Shown: positions 40,352 through 50,082, numbered from the stretch's first letter. The stretch is 64,000 nt of DNA from Mesorhizobium sp. M3A.F.Ca.ET.080.04.2.1 (GCF_003952525.1 NZ_CP034451.1:4936501-5000500); one strand, 5' to 3'. Numbers and translations are program-made. The notes: generated from the sequence alone by a model not told the origin.

Positions 40352-42463
40352 TCAGAAGCGGTAGCGCAGGCTCCCGAACAGCGAGCGGCCTTCGTCGCGG
40401 TAGCAATAGCCTGCGGAGCAGATCGTCTGCTGGTTGTCGAACAGGTTCTTGGCGTTGACCTGAAGTTTCACGCCTTCCAGCTTGGCATTGCGATAGCCGA
40501 AATCGTAGGACAGCGAGGCATCGACGAAGGCGCGCGCGTCGTTCTTGAAAGTGTTGGTGTCGTCGCCGTAACTGGCGCCGGCGAAGCGCAGGCCGGTGCC
40601 AAGGCCCAGTCCCCCCAGCGCGCCGTTCTCGAACTGGTAGTGGCCCCAGAGCGACAGGATATGGTTCGGCGTTGCCGAGAGCTCCTTGCCGACCGTGCCT
40701 TCCGCGCCACGCTCGATCTTCATGCGCAGATAGGTGTAGGAGGCGATGAAGCTGAAGCCGTTGGCGAGGGAGGCATTTCCCTCCAGCTCGAAACCGCGCG
40801 AGTTGAGGTCAAGCTGACGCTGCTTGTTGATGCCGGTCGAGGCATCGAAGACGACGCCGTCCTGCTGGTGGATGTCGAACAGGGCAGCGCTGACCGTGGC
40901 ATTGCGGTCCGGTATCTCGTATTTGACGCCGATCTCCTTCTGCGTCGCAATGGTCGGCCGGGCGACGTGGCTGACGTCGCTGTTGATGTCGTCATAGACG
41001 AAGCCGATGTTGGGCGAGAACGAGGTCGAGTAGTTCACGTAGGGCGTGATGCCCCATTCGGTCTGGTAGGAGAGGCCGACCCGGCCGGAAAAGGCGCTGT
41101 CCTTCTGCCTCGACTGGCTGGAATCGGCAGCAGTGGAAGTGGTGTCCACCCAGTCGTAGCGGCCGCTGGCGAACAGGGTGAAGTCGTTCCACTCCATCTG
41201 GTCGTGCAGATAGGTGCCGAGCTGGTTCATCCGCTGGCCGCCATAGTAGGGAACCGGCGCGGATTCGATGTCTTCGACGGAGACGAAGGACACGCCGCTG
41301 CCGGCGTCATAGTTCGACCACGCATAGTCGAGGCCGGCGATCGCGGTGTGCCTGATCGGCCCAGTGTCGAACTCGAACTGCGCCATGTTGTCGACGACGA
41401 AGTTCTTCATCTTCTCGGTATAGTGGCCCCAGTAGCGCTGCAGCGGCTGGTTGGCCCCGATCGAATAGTGGCCGCTATACTCGATGTCGCTGTCGACGGC
41501 GTCGTAGCGCAGGTTCTGCCGTACCGTCAGCACGTCGTTGAAGCGGTGCTCGAACTCATAGCCGAGGCGGCCCTGGTCTTGGCTGAAATCGTTCCAGGCA
41601 GGATCGCCTTCATAGACATTCGACAGCACGCCATAGGCCGAATTGTAGAAGGCCGCGGTGCCGCCGGTGACGGACTTCGAATATTCGCCGAGAATGGTGA
41701 GCTTGGTGTCCTCGTCCGGCTTGAAGGTGAAGGCCGGCGCCAGATAGAGCTTGTCGTCGGGATAGGCAGGCAGGTCTGTCTCGCTCAGGCGGCCGAGGCT
41801 GGTGAAGCGGTAAAGCAGGCTGCCGTCGCCGTTCACCGGGCCGGAGGCATCGAGTGCAGCCTGAAAGCGGTTGTGCTCGCCGGCCAGCAATTCGATCTCG
41901 TGGAACGGCTCGTCCTTGGGGCGCTTGGTGACGACATTGACGATGCCGCCGGGCCCGCTGATGCCATAGAGCGAGGACGCAGGGCCCTTGAGAATGGTCA
42001 CGCCCTCGATGCCGTAGGGCTCGGTCTTGAACCAGGCCGAAGGTCCGTTGTACTGGCGCAGCCCGTCACGGAACATGCCGTTGTAGAAGGCCTGGAAGCC
42101 GCGCAGGAAGAAGGCGTCGTAGCGGGTGTCGAAGCCGAAGCTGTTGGGATTGGCGCTCGCCGTGTAGCCCAGCGCATCGTTCAGCGTGCGCGGCTTCTGA
42201 TCCTCGATCTGCTTCTGAGTGACGACCGAAACCGCCTGCGGGATCTTGGCGATCGGCGTATCAATCTTGGTGCCGATGCGGTCCTTCTTGGCGACATAAC
42301 CGTCCTGCACGAGGATATCATCGCTCTCGGCGGTGACGTCGATGTTGCCGAGCACCGTGGCGTCGGCGCTGTCCTGCGCTGCGGCCGGTAACGCCTGGCT
42401 AAGCACGGCGGCTCCGGCCAGCACTGCTATTTCCTGGCGCCATGTCGTCGGCCGTTTGCGCAT
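40352..42463 (-). CDS. TonB-dependent siderophore receptor (FhuA-like)
   Basis: 703 residues from ATG 42463 (MRKRPTTWRQEIAVLAGAAVLSQALPAAA, a signal peptide with cleavage after AAA at about 29). TonB box region near DDILVQDGY, plug domain with the siderophore-receptor marks DTPIAKIPQAVSVVTQKQIEDQKPRTLNDAL, FFLRGF and GPASSLYGISGPGGIVNVVTKRP. A beta-barrel of about 530 residues ends in the outer-membrane insertion signal RYRF. Typical of ferric-hydroxamate receptors. It is behind an IRO box at 42515-42529. Confidence 0.94.
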   Translation of the reverse strand: MRKRPTTWRQEIAVLAGAAVLSQALPAAAQDSADATVLGNIDVTAESDDILVQDGYVAKKDRIGTKIDTPIAKIPQAVSVVTQKQIEDQKPRTLNDALGYTASANPNSFGFDTRYDAFFLRGFQAFYNGMFRDGLRQYNGPSAWFKTEPYGIEGVTILKGPASSLYGISGPGGIVNVVTKRPKDEPFHEIELLAGEHNRFQAALDASGPVNGDGSLLYRFTSLGRLSETDLPAYPDDKLYLAPAFTFKPDEDTKLTILGEYSKSVTGGTAAFYNSAYGVLSNVYEGDPAWNDFSQDQGRLGYEFEHRFNDVLTVRQNLRYDAVDSDIEYSGHYSIGANQPLQRYWGHYTEKMKNFVVDNMAQFEFDTGPIRHTAIAGLDYAWSNYDAGSGVSFVSVEDIESAPVPYYGGQRMNQLGTYLHDQMEWNDFTLFASGRYDWVDTTSTAADSSQSRQKDSAFSGRVGLSYQTEWGITPYVNYSTSFSPNIGFVYDDINSDVSHVARPTIATQKEIGVKYEIPDRNATVSAALFDIHQQDGVVFDASTGINKQRQLDLNSRGFELEGNASLANGFSFIASYTYLRMKIERGAEGTVGKELSATPNHILSLWGHYQFENGALGGLGLGTGLRFAGASYGDDTNTFKNDARAFVDASLSYDFGYRNAKLEGVKLQVNAKNLFDNQQTICSAGYCYRDEGRSLFGSLRYRF

Positions 42464-42514
42464 CAACTCGTCTCCACTGTCCCATGCTTGATTGCGATCC
42501 CGCGCTCTCAAATA

Positions 42515-42529
42515 TGAGTATAAGAGTCA
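42515..42529. promoter_or_regulatory. RirA-type iron box before the TonB receptor gene
   Basis: TGA-GTATAAGAG-TCA at 42515-42529, 52 bases upstream of the receptor start and overlapping a TATACT that could be its -10 on the minus strand. Same consensus as the site at 39149. The pair encloses the convergent iron genes. Confidence 0.55.
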
Positions 42530-42645
42530 AGTATTTTTTGCGCCTGTTGAGATATCGGCCCGTACTGCCGCCAAAGCACTTTGGTCGGGCGCGTCGGAGG
42601 GCGATTGTTCGGAAGCTGTTTAGCGGCGTCGGGATTCGACGGGCG

Positions 42646-43749
42646 CTATTCCCTAACGCTTCTGGCGATCAGGCGGGCCATGCTCGGCCCAAGCAGCAGC
42701 ACGATCAGGAAGCGGGCTGACTGCAGCGCCATGACGAAGGAGATGTCGACGTTCTGCGCCGCGGCGGCAATGATGGCGACGCTGTCCATGCCGCCGGGGC
42801 TGGTCGCCAGATAGGCGGTCAGCGGATCGACGCCGGTCAGGTGACTGATGAGGAAGGCAAGGCCGCCGCAGAAGGCGATCAGCACCACGATCGAGCCGAC
42901 GATCTGCGGCAGTGCCCGCATCGCGTGGCGCAGGATCGGCCGCGTGAAGTTCAATCCGATCGACCAGCCGACCATGGCGTAGCTGATGGCCAGCAGCCAG
43001 GGCGGCAGTTGCATCGGCACGCCGAGGCCGAGATGGACTACCGCGCCGAAGATGAAGGTGCCGAGAAAAAATGGCGAGGGCAGCCGGCAGAGTTTTCCCG
43101 CAAGACCGCCGACGATTGCGATGGCGATGGTGGCGGCGAACGGCAGCGGTTCGATCGGCGGAAACCAGATGATCGGCGGCACTTCGACGCCGGATGTGTC
43201 GACCCACATCTTCGCGACAAGCGCAGCCGTCATCGAGACGCAGATGACGCGCAGATACTGCATGAAGGCGACGAGTCGCTGGTCGGCACCGAAGGCGCCC
43301 GCCATCAGCACCATGGCGGTGGCGGCACCCGGCGAGGAGCCCCAGACTGCCGTGGTGCCCGGCAAAATGCGCCAGCGGCTGATCAGCCAGCCGAGCAGGC
43401 TGGAAGCCGCGAGCGTGGCCGTGACAGCACCGAGAAAAAGCGGCCATTCGGCATAGAAGACCGGGAAGATGTCGGCCGAGATCGAAGCGGCGACTAGGCA
43501 ACCCACCACGGCCTGCGCGGAGCCGAAGAGCAGGCGCGGCACGCGCACGGTGGCGCCATTGGTGCCGGCGAGGATCGCCGCCAGCATCGGGCCAATGAGC
43601 AGCGCCGCTGGCAGTGCTGCGAGTTCCAGCGCAGCGGCGAACAGCAGCGAGACCGCCAGCAGCGCCAGCCACTGCTGTGGCGAGCGCATGCGCGCCATGC
43701 GTTCAATGGGCTGTTTGTCGAGAGGCGGCTGCTCTGGCGAGGAGTCCAT
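42646..43749 (-). CDS. AbrB-family membrane transporter
   Basis: 367 residues, ten or so hydrophobic helices, with the internally duplicated AbrB fold: first half LLAVSLLFAAALELAALPAALLIGPMLAAILAG and second half LSPFFLGTFIFGAVVHLGLG / PPWLLAISYAMVGWSIGLNFTRPIL. Both contain the GPM/LG-type motif. The AbrB family (formerly called ammonia monooxygenase-like) are inner-membrane regulators or transporters of uncertain substrate. Downstream of the receptor gene's promoter; separate transcription is likely. Confidence 0.87.
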   Translation of the reverse strand: MDSSPEQPPLDKQPIERMARMRSPQQWLALLAVSLLFAAALELAALPAALLIGPMLAAILAGTNGATVRVPRLLFGSAQAVVGCLVAASISADIFPVFYAEWPLFLGAVTATLAASSLLGWLISRWRILPGTTAVWGSSPGAATAMVLMAGAFGADQRLVAFMQYLRVICVSMTAALVAKMWVDTSGVEVPPIIWFPPIEPLPFAATIAIAIVGGLAGKLCRLPSPFFLGTFIFGAVVHLGLGVPMQLPPWLLAISYAMVGWSIGLNFTRPILRHAMRALPQIVGSIVVLIAFCGGLAFLISHLTGVDPLTAYLATSPGGMDSVAIIAAAAQNVDISFVMALQSARFLIVLLLGPSMARLIARSVRE

Positions 43750-43816
43750 ATCGCGCTCTTAGACCGATCGCGGGAAAATGCGAACCCGTTTCTCCGGCGA
43801 AAATATGCTTCGCAGG

Positions 43817-44125
43817 TCAGCCAGACTTATCGGCGGGCAGGCCGAAGCCGCCCACCGGCTGCGTCTCGACCTGGAACTCGAAGCCGGCGATGAAGGGCTT
43901 CGCCTTGGCGATCGCTGCCTGGACTTGCGGCAATTGCAGCGAGGCCTTGTGGCTCGCCTGGTCGGTCCACACCTCGGTCACCCAGATCGCATCGGCGTCG
44001 ACCGGGTCGGTGGCGATGATGTAGCTGAGGCAGCCAGGGAGCGCGGCGGTGCTTTCGCGCAGCACGTCCATGACCGCGTCGCGCTGGCCGCGCGCCGCCC
44101 GCATCTTGCCGATCAGTCCGTACAT
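43817..44125 (-). CDS. Antibiotic biosynthesis monooxygenase-domain protein (putative quinol monooxygenase)
   Basis: 102 residues of the ABM fold: MYGLIGKMRAARGQRDAVMDVLRESTAALPGCLSYIIATDPVDADAIWVTEVWTDQASHKASLQLP. Small ferredoxin-like dimeric proteins of this class oxidise quinols or act on aromatic compounds without a cofactor. Located 49 bases downstream of the SDR gene in the same orientation, so they may be co-transcribed. The substrate is unknown. Confidence 0.84.
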   Translation of the reverse strand: MYGLIGKMRAARGQRDAVMDVLRESTAALPGCLSYIIATDPVDADAIWVTEVWTDQASHKASLQLPQVQAAIAKAKPFIAGFEFQVETQPVGGFGLPADKSG

Positions 44126-44173
44126 TCCTCACTCCCTCCAGGTTGCGCGCCATGCGAGTATGCAGTCGGCGGC

Positions 44174-44947
44174 TCACGGCATCAACTGGCCGCCATTGAC
44201 CTCGATCACCTGGCCGATGATGTAGCCGCTCAGCAGCTCGGACGACAGGAACAAATAGGCGCCGACGCAATCCTCGGCCGTTCCAGCGCGGCCCTGTGGG
44301 ATGGTGGCGACCATGGCCTTGACCTGATCCGCGGTCGAATAGCGTTCATGGAAGGGCGTGAGGATGGTGCCGGGGGCGACCGCATTGACGCGGATGCCGA
44401 AGCCGATCAACTCCTTGGCCAAGCCGCGGGTCACATTGGAGACGAAGGCCTTGGATGAGCCGTAAAGGCCGGCGCCGCCGCCGGCGCCGTTGCGGGCGGC
44501 TATCGAAGTGGTGTTGATGATGAAGCCGCCCTGGCGCTTCAGCCACGGGATGGCTTTTCGGGAAGCGGTCAGCACCGAGCGGGCGTTGAGGTCCATTACC
44601 GCGTCGTAGTGCGCCTCGTCCTGGTCGGCATAGGCAACGCGGCCGAGCATGCCGCCGGCATTGTTGACCAGCCCGTCGAGCCGGCCGAAATGTCCGGCAC
44701 TTTCCTCCACCACACGCTCGACATCGGACGGCAGCGAAAAGTCGCCCTGGGTGAGAAACACCTCGCCGCCATCGTCACGGATGGTATTGGCGAGCCTTTC
44801 GGCGGCGTCGCGGCTCGAATTGTAGTGGAGCGCCACGCGGCATTTCTGCCGGGCATAGGCATGGGCAAGTGCAGCGCCGATGCCGGTCGACGCGCCGGTG
44901 ACCAGCACCACCTTGCCGGCCAGGTCGGGAATGACAAGTGTCGTCAT
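44174..44947 (-). CDS. Short-chain dehydrogenase/reductase
   Basis: 257 residues from ATG 44947 (MTTLVIPDLAGKVVLVTGASTGIG; cofactor motif 17-24). NNAGG at 95-99, catalytic S148, Y162 and K166. The C-terminal part ends in GYIIGQVIEVNGGQLMP, the usual FabG-like end. Classical SDR; substrate not recognised. It is followed by the quinol monooxygenase gene after 48 bases. The in-frame ATG 20 codons upstream was not chosen because the family starts here. Confidence 0.88.
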   Translation of the reverse strand: MTTLVIPDLAGKVVLVTGASTGIGAALAHAYARQKCRVALHYNSSRDAAERLANTIRDDGGEVFLTQGDFSLPSDVERVVEESAGHFGRLDGLVNNAGGMLGRVAYADQDEAHYDAVMDLNARSVLTASRKAIPWLKRQGGFIINTTSIAARNGAGGGAGLYGSSKAFVSNVTRGLAKELIGFGIRVNAVAPGTILTPFHERYSTADQVKAMVATIPQGRAGTAEDCVGAYLFLSSELLSGYIIGQVIEVNGGQLMP

Positions 44948-45019
44948 GATGGTCTGGCCTCCGAAATATCCCGCCCTTTCGTAGGCCATTGCCGACCCGG
45001 CGTTCAAGCTCGCTGTTGC

Positions 45020-45454
45020 TCAAGGCCGGAGATAGACATAGCCCTGGCGCTGCAGTTCGGCGAGTTTGACCACGCCGCCCTTGTCGGCCACGTGAAAGCC
45101 GGCCAGCAGGTCGGCGAGCGTGAGGTTCATGCCGTCCATGGTGTTGCCGCAGGCCTGCGGCGTGAGCCCCTGCTGGACGAGGCCGGCAAACCGGCTGGAC
45201 GTCGCGCCGGACGCGCTTTTCGCCTTGAAGGCCGCGAGCGCCGGGCCATGCACCACCAGCACGACGTCGACATTGCCGCCGGTGCCCTCGTAGTGGTTCT
45301 TGATGTTGCCGAGCACGAAATTGACCTTGTCGACGTCGCTGAGGTGGTAGGCGACCTTCAGCCGTTCCTCGCCCGTGGCGGCACTTGCCCGGCGCAGGCC
45401 GAATAGGCTTGCTGTTCCGGCCAGGCCGGCGCGGAAAATATCACGGCGCAGCAT
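45020..45454 (-). CDS. Exported DsrE-family protein with twin-arginine-type signal
   Basis: 144 residues. N-terminus MLRRDIFRAGLAGTASLFGLRRASA resembles a Tat signal (RR at 3-4, hydrophobic stretch, AxA). The mature part is a DsrE/DsrF-like fold: LKVAYHLSDVDKVNFVLGNIKNHYEGTGGNVDVVLVVHGPALAAF, with one Cys in TPQACGNTM. DsrE proteins bind or transfer sulfur; periplasmic versions have no assigned role. It is 72 bases upstream of the SDR start in the same orientation. Confidence 0.8.
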   Translation of the reverse strand: MLRRDIFRAGLAGTASLFGLRRASAATGEERLKVAYHLSDVDKVNFVLGNIKNHYEGTGGNVDVVLVVHGPALAAFKAKSASGATSSRFAGLVQQGLTPQACGNTMDGMNLTLADLLAGFHVADKGGVVKLAELQRQGYVYLRP

Positions 45455-45619
45455 CGCATCCTCCTCGATCGGCCGGCTCTCGCAGTCCTGCGTGGCCCCA
45501 GCTTCGCCAACCGTATGTTCTTGCGCAATTGCGGGCGGAATCCGTTACACACTTCTCCTGGAATTCTCCCTAGACTAGCATAAGTTGCGACTACGTCCTG
45601 CGGTGCGAGGAGGGATCAC

Positions 45620-46702
45620 ATGACGTCCAAGATTGCGGTGGGCGCAGTGCTGGGCGCTGTGTTGTTCGTTGCCGGATCGGCACTTGCCGAAGATGCTCCC
45701 AAGCTCACAGAACTCAGTCCCAATGGCGCCGATGCCTGCTTCGGCCGCGACTATGATGCCGCCCACCTCAAGGCACATCCGCACCAGAAGGTGGCGCGTA
45801 TCTTTTTCTACTACGGTCGCGACCCGGTCAGCCGGCCGAACGAAGAACCGAGCACGATGTCGGACGTCGCCTATAACGGTTTTCTCACCACCAGGGTGCG
45901 CGGCGCCACGAAGCCGGAGTGGGCCGCTGGCTGGTGCAACAAGGAGGATCCGAGCGACAAGGCGAGCGCCATCCGTTGCGGCATGGAATGCGACCGCACG
46001 CTTGCCTCGCTCAAGGTCGACGACAAGGGCCGGCTCATCGTCTCCAACCTTCAGGCTGATGTCTATCTCGACGCCGGCGCGGAGGAGGAACTCGGCGCGG
46101 CGGAGTACGATAAGCAGGCGCTGGGCAGCGACGACGACAATTTCCGCCTCGACCCGATGCCGACCGACACCTGCAAGGCGGAGTTCGCGCGTATCGACCC
46201 GATCGATCCGGCGCTGGGGGATCCGCTGCGCGAGCGGCTGAAGGCCGACCAGCCCTTCTGCTATGGCCGCGACTACGATGACGCGCATCTGAAGTCGCAT
46301 CCCGACCAAGCGACGCAATCGATCCGCGTCTTCCGCGGCCCGATCGAGCTCGCCTCCTTCGCGTCAACCGGCGATGCCGCCAATTGGCCCGACGGCGCCG
46401 ACATCGCCGTTTCAGTCACCACCCGCCAGAAGGGAGCCAAGGTCACGCAGACCTATTCCTGCCAGGGCGAGGCCGACCAATGGCGCTGTTCGGCAAGCGC
46501 CAAGATGAGCGATTTCGCCTGCGACATCTCGCAGAAGGAGATTTTCCTCAAGCGGGGCGCCAACGGCACGATGATGCTGGCCAACCCCAACAGCGCGCTT
46601 GCCATCGTCGACCTCTGCTCGAGGGCGGCGGACGGCAAGACGAGATCCGACGACAAGATCTACCGGCTGAATCCAATGCCGCAGTCGGCCTGCTCGCCGT
46701 AA
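45620..46702 (+). CDS. Exported protein with internal duplication, function unknown
   Basis: 360 residues with a signal peptide (MTSKIAVGAVLGAVLFVAGSALA, cleavage after residue 23). The mature protein is two copies of about 160 residues: both start with C-[FY]-GRDYD-[AD]-AHLK and end with RL-[DN]-PMP before a Cys. Eight or more Cys residues suggest disulfides in the periplasm. The stop TAA is also the first three bases of the palindromic element that follows. Similar proteins are known only as rhizobial hypotheticals. GAGGAGGGATCAC in front of the start is a good ribosome site. Confidence 0.78.
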   Translation: MTSKIAVGAVLGAVLFVAGSALAEDAPKLTELSPNGADACFGRDYDAAHLKAHPHQKVARIFFYYGRDPVSRPNEEPSTMSDVAYNGFLTTRVRGATKPEWAAGWCNKEDPSDKASAIRCGMECDRTLASLKVDDKGRLIVSNLQADVYLDAGAEEELGAAEYDKQALGSDDDNFRLDPMPTDTCKAEFARIDPIDPALGDPLRERLKADQPFCYGRDYDDAHLKSHPDQATQSIRVFRGPIELASFASTGDAANWPDGADIAVSVTTRQKGAKVTQTYSCQGEADQWRCSASAKMSDFACDISQKEIFLKRGANGTMMLANPNSALAIVDLCSRAADGKTRSDDKIYRLNPMPQSACSP

Positions 46703-46914
46703 GGCCTGTCGATATTCAGGTGATGCCGGCCTGCGAACGGCGGTTTCCTGCGCTTCCGGCCTTCGCCGGCCGAAGCATTCATGAAAGTGACGTGGGAGTA
46801 AGACAAGGCTTCGGCCGGCGGAGGCCGGTGCTCACGTACTTCAAGTACGCTCCGCTCCGGTTCTCGGCAGCCACCGTTCTCGACTCGGCCTGACCTGAAT
46901 CTCAACAGGCCTTA
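46700..46914. repeat. 215-bp imperfect palindromic intergenic element
   Basis: The outer 49 bases are inverted repeats, 37 of 49 identical: left arm begins TAAGGCCTGTCGATATTCAGG at 46700, right arm ends as its complement at 46914. Further inside, CCGGCC-YCGCCGGCCGAAGC is repeated inverted (near 46758 and 46810-46830). The centre includes a CGTACTTCAAGTACG palindrome (near 46833). No coding frame. It is likely a member of a dispersed repeat family (MITE- or RIME-like) of this genus; one copy is seen here. Confidence 0.65.
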
Positions 46915-46939
46915 GGAAGGGTAAAGCTAAGGGCGAGTC

Positions 46940-47887
46940 TCAGGCGAAGGGCACCGCCGAGGTGCCTTTCGGCAGCTTCGCCTCGTCGTCCGGCTCGACA
47001 TGGATGGTGACGCGCACCGACGGGATCTCGGCTTTCAGCGCATCCTCGATGCGGTCGCAAATGACGTGGCTGGCACCGACCGTCATGTCGGCATCGACGA
47101 CCAGATGAAATTCGATGAAGGTCGCGCGGCCGGCAATGCGGGTCTTCAGGTCGTGCACCTCGAGCGCGCCTTTCGAATTGGCCGAGATGATGTCGCGGAT
47201 ATGCATATGCTCCTGGGTGTCGACGGCGCGGTCCATCAGGCCGCTCAACGATTCTCCGGTAAGCTTCCAACCTTGATAGAGAATGTTCAGCGCAACGAGC
47301 AGCGCAAGCAGGGGGTCGAGGATGTGCCAGCCGGTCATCACCGCGGCGACAAGTCCCACGATGACGCCGAGCGAGGTAAGCACGTCGGTCATGATGTGCT
47401 GGCCGTCGGCGACCAGAGCCGGCGAGCGTTCGGTGCGGCCGTTGCGGATCAGCACGAAGGCCCAGATCGCGTTGACCAGAGCCGCGCCGGCATTGATCGC
47501 CAGACCCTGCCAGGGCTGTTCGAGCGATGCCGGGTTCTGGAGTGACTGCCAGACCTTGGCGATGATCAGCAGCGCCGCAACGACGATCAGCACGCCCTCG
47601 AGCACGGCGGAAAAGTATTCGGCCTTGTGGTGACCGAACGGATGATCGGTGTCGGCCGGTTTATGGCTGATGCGGATTGCCCAAAAGGCGGCAGCCGCAG
47701 TGATCACGTTGACGATGGACTCCAGGGCGTCCGAATAAAGCGCGACGGAGCCGGTCCTCTGCCAGGCAACGAACTTCAGCCCCATCACCAGGAAGGCGAT
47801 GACGATCGACCAGAAGGCGAGGCCGGCGACCTTGCGCTTCGCGGCGGCTTTCGCCGCGACCGCCGTCGTGTCTTCCATCGAGGCCAT
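46940..47887 (-). CDS. Cation diffusion facilitator (CDF) metal transporter
   Basis: 315 residues. Six membrane helices with the CDF metal-site marks: SDALESIVNVITAAAAF in the second segment and HIMTDVLTSLGVIVGL in the fifth. DHPFGHHKAEYFSA is between them. The C-terminal cytoplasmic domain ends FHLVVDADMTVGASHVICDRIEDALKAEIPSVRVTIHVEP. It exchanges Zn2+, Fe2+ or Mn2+ with H+. Start 47887 (MASMEDTTAV) or 47878 (MEDTTAV) cannot be separated. Its start lies 5 bases downstream of the trpE(G) stop, so it may be co-transcribed. Confidence 0.92.
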   Translation of the reverse strand: MASMEDTTAVAAKAAAKRKVAGLAFWSIVIAFLVMGLKFVAWQRTGSVALYSDALESIVNVITAAAAFWAIRISHKPADTDHPFGHHKAEYFSAVLEGVLIVVAALLIIAKVWQSLQNPASLEQPWQGLAINAGAALVNAIWAFVLIRNGRTERSPALVADGQHIMTDVLTSLGVIVGLVAAVMTGWHILDPLLALLVALNILYQGWKLTGESLSGLMDRAVDTQEHMHIRDIISANSKGALEVHDLKTRIAGRATFIEFHLVVDADMTVGASHVICDRIEDALKAEIPSVRVTIHVEPDDEAKLPKGTSAVPFA

Positions 47888-47892
47888 CGTTG

Positions 47893-50082
47893 CTAGGCAG
47901 CCTTTTCCCTGGCCTTGCGCGGCAGGTGCGCAACGATGTTCTCGATGATGCGCATGCCGGCATTGTGGCCGAGCGTCATGATCGATTCGGGATGGAACTG
48001 AACCGCGGCGATCGGCTCCTTGCGGTGCTCGAAGGCCATGATGATACCGTCCTCGGTCTCGGCGGTGACGACGAAGTCGTCGGGCAGGCGCACCGGATCG
48101 GCGAAGATCGAGTGGTAACGGCCGACCGTCACTTCCTTCGGGAGCCCCGAGAAGATGATCCCGGGCTTCGAGACGCGGATGCGCGACGGCTTGCCGTGCA
48201 TCGGGATGTGCAGTTGCCGGAGCTCCCCGCCATAGGCTTCGGCCAGCGCCTGCAGGCCGAGGCAGACGCCGAAGACCGGCAGCTCGCGGCTCCTCGCCTT
48301 CTTGATGGTGGCGGCGCAGTCGAAATCCTTCGGCGTGCCCGGGCCGGGCGAAAGCACGACGAGATCGGGCTTCAGCCGCTCGAACACCTCTTCCGGCACC
48401 GGGCTGCGCACGGTGGAGACATTGGCGCCGGTCTGGCGGAAGTAATTGGCTAGCGTGTGGACAAAGCTGTCCTCGTGGTCGACCAGCAGGATGTTGACGC
48501 CGTCGCCGACGCGCGCGGTGGTGCGTTCGGCGCCAGCGGCGTTGCCGGTCTTGGCGTCGCGGATGGCGGAGAGCATGGCGGATGCCTTCAGTTCGGTTTC
48601 GGCTTCTTCTTCCTCGGGCACGCTGTCGAAGAGCAGCGTGGCGCCGGCACGCACCTCCGCAATGCCGTCCTTGATGCGGATGGTGCGCAGCGTGAGCCCG
48701 GTGTTCATGTCGCCGTTGAAGTTGACCATGCCGATCGCGCCGCCGTACCAGGCACGCGGACTCTTCTCGTTCTGCTCGATGAAGCGCATGGCCCAGAGTT
48801 TCGGCGCGCCGGTGACGGTGACCGCCCAGGCGTGCGAAAGGAAGGCGTCGAAGGCATCCATGCCTTCGCGCAGCCGGCCCTCGATGTGGTCGACGGTGTG
48901 GATCAGGCGCGAATACATCTCGATCTGGCGGCGGCCGATGACGCGCACCGAACCCGGCTCGCAGACGCGCGACTTGTCGTTGCGGTCGACGTCCGAGCAC
49001 ATGGTGAGTTCGGATTCGTCCTTCTTGGAATTGAGCAGCTTGAGGATCTGCTCGCTGTCGGAAATGGCGTCGTCGCCACGCTTGATGGTGCCGGAGATCG
49101 GGCAGGTCTCGACGCGGCGGCCATTGACGCGCACGAACATCTCCGGCGAGGCGCCGATCAAATACTCGTTTTCGCCGAGATTGATGAAGAACGAATAGGG
49201 CGAGGGGTTGATCGACTTCAGCTTGCGCGAAATGTCGGAGGGCTGGGTCTCGCAGCGCTCGTAGAACATCTGGCCCGGCACGACCTCGAACAGGTCGCCG
49301 CGCTTGAAGCTCTCCATCGCCCGGCGCACCAGGCTCGCATATTCGCCCGGCTCATGGTCGCCGCGCGGCGGGATGCGGTCGGCGGTCTTGAACGGCTCGA
49401 CGGCGGCGTCGCGCGCCAGGCCGTTGGTCGAGAAACCCTCGCCGGAATAGTCGTAGCGGTCGGTCCAGGCCTTGGTCGAATAGTGGTCGACGACCAGGAT
49501 CTCGTCGGGCAGGAACAGCACCAGGTCGCGCTGGCTCTCTCTGCGTTCGAGCTTGTGGTCGACAGGGTCGAACTGGAAGGCGAGGTCATAGCCGAAGGCG
49601 CCGTAGAGGCCGAGATTGGCGTCCTCGCCTGTCCTGAACAGCGCAGTGACGGCGCGCAACACGGTGAAGACCGACGGGACGCGGCTGCGCTCCTCCTCGG
49701 TGAAGACGCGGCCTGGCTTGGCGACATCGAGGCGGATAAGCCGCTTCGAAGTCTCGGTGATGGAGACCTCGGCAAGTCCGCTCAGCGCTTTGCCGATCGC
49801 CGGCAACAGCACTTCGCCGCGGGCATTCAGCGCCTCGATGCGCATGGCGCGGCCGCGCGCCGAGAACACCAGCGGCGGATCGATGATGGCCGTGTCCCAG
49901 CGCGTGTAACGACCCGGATACTCGTAGTTCGAGGAGAAGACCGCGCCACGACGGGAATTCAGGCCGTCGACATAGGCGTCGATCGCGCCTTCATAGGGCT
50001 GCTGATGGCGTTCGCGGGTGATCGTCACGCCGCCCGCAGTGACGAAGCGCTCCGCCCCGTTGTCCAGAACTGTTGTCGTCAT
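47893..50082 (-). CDS. trpE: Anthranilate synthase TrpE(G), fused alpha and beta subunits
   Basis: 729 residues, the size of the fused enzyme of Sinorhizobium. It makes anthranilate from chorismate and glutamine. The TrpE half has [25 protein letters not shown], the chorismate-binding [25 protein letters not shown], and [24 protein letters not shown]; the TrpG half has the class I glutamine amidotransferase nucleophile in [17 protein letters not shown] and the HPES motif near 700. Start 50082 has GGAG at 6 bases; longer in-frame starts are less well supported. Controlled by the trpL attenuator upstream. Confidence 0.97.
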   Translation of the reverse strand: MTTTVLDNGAERFVTAGGVTITRERHQQPYEGAIDAYVDGLNSRRGAVFSSNYEYPGRYTRWDTAIIDPPLVFSARGRAMRIEALNARGEVLLPAIGKALSGLAEVSITETSKRLIRLDVAKPGRVFTEEERSRVPSVFTVLRAVTALFRTGEDANLGLYGAFGYDLAFQFDPVDHKLERRESQRDLVLFLPDEILVVDHYSTKAWTDRYDYSGEGFSTNGLARDAAVEPFKTADRIPPRGDHEPGEYASLVRRAMESFKRGDLFEVVPGQMFYERCETQPSDISRKLKSINPSPYSFFINLGENEYLIGASPEMFVRVNGRRVETCPISGTIKRGDDAISDSEQILKLLNSKKDESELTMCSDVDRNDKSRVCEPGSVRVIGRRQIEMYSRLIHTVDHIEGRLREGMDAFDAFLSHAWAVTVTGAPKLWAMRFIEQNEKSPRAWYGGAIGMVNFNGDMNTGLTLRTIRIKDGIAEVRAGATLLFDSVPEEEEAETELKASAMLSAIRDAKTGNAAGAERTTARVGDGVNILLVDHEDSFVHTLANYFRQTGANVSTVRSPVPEEVFERLKPDLVVLSPGPGTPKDFDCAATIKKARSRELPVFGVCLGLQALAEAYGGELRQLHIPMHGKPSRIRVSKPGIIFSGLPKEVTVGRYHSIFADPVRLPDDFVVTAETEDGIIMAFEHRKEPIAAVQFHPESIMTLGHNAGMRIIENIVAHLPRKAREKAA

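Noticed and set aside
40640..42391. Plus-strand open frame of 583 codons opposite the TonB receptor
   Set aside because: Shadow of a receptor gene with full plug and barrel marks; no start signal or domain.
46940..49000. Upstream extension of the CDF frame (686 codons)
   Set aside because: The first 370 codons are the trpE(G) sequence read in the wrong frame; the transporter starts at 47887.
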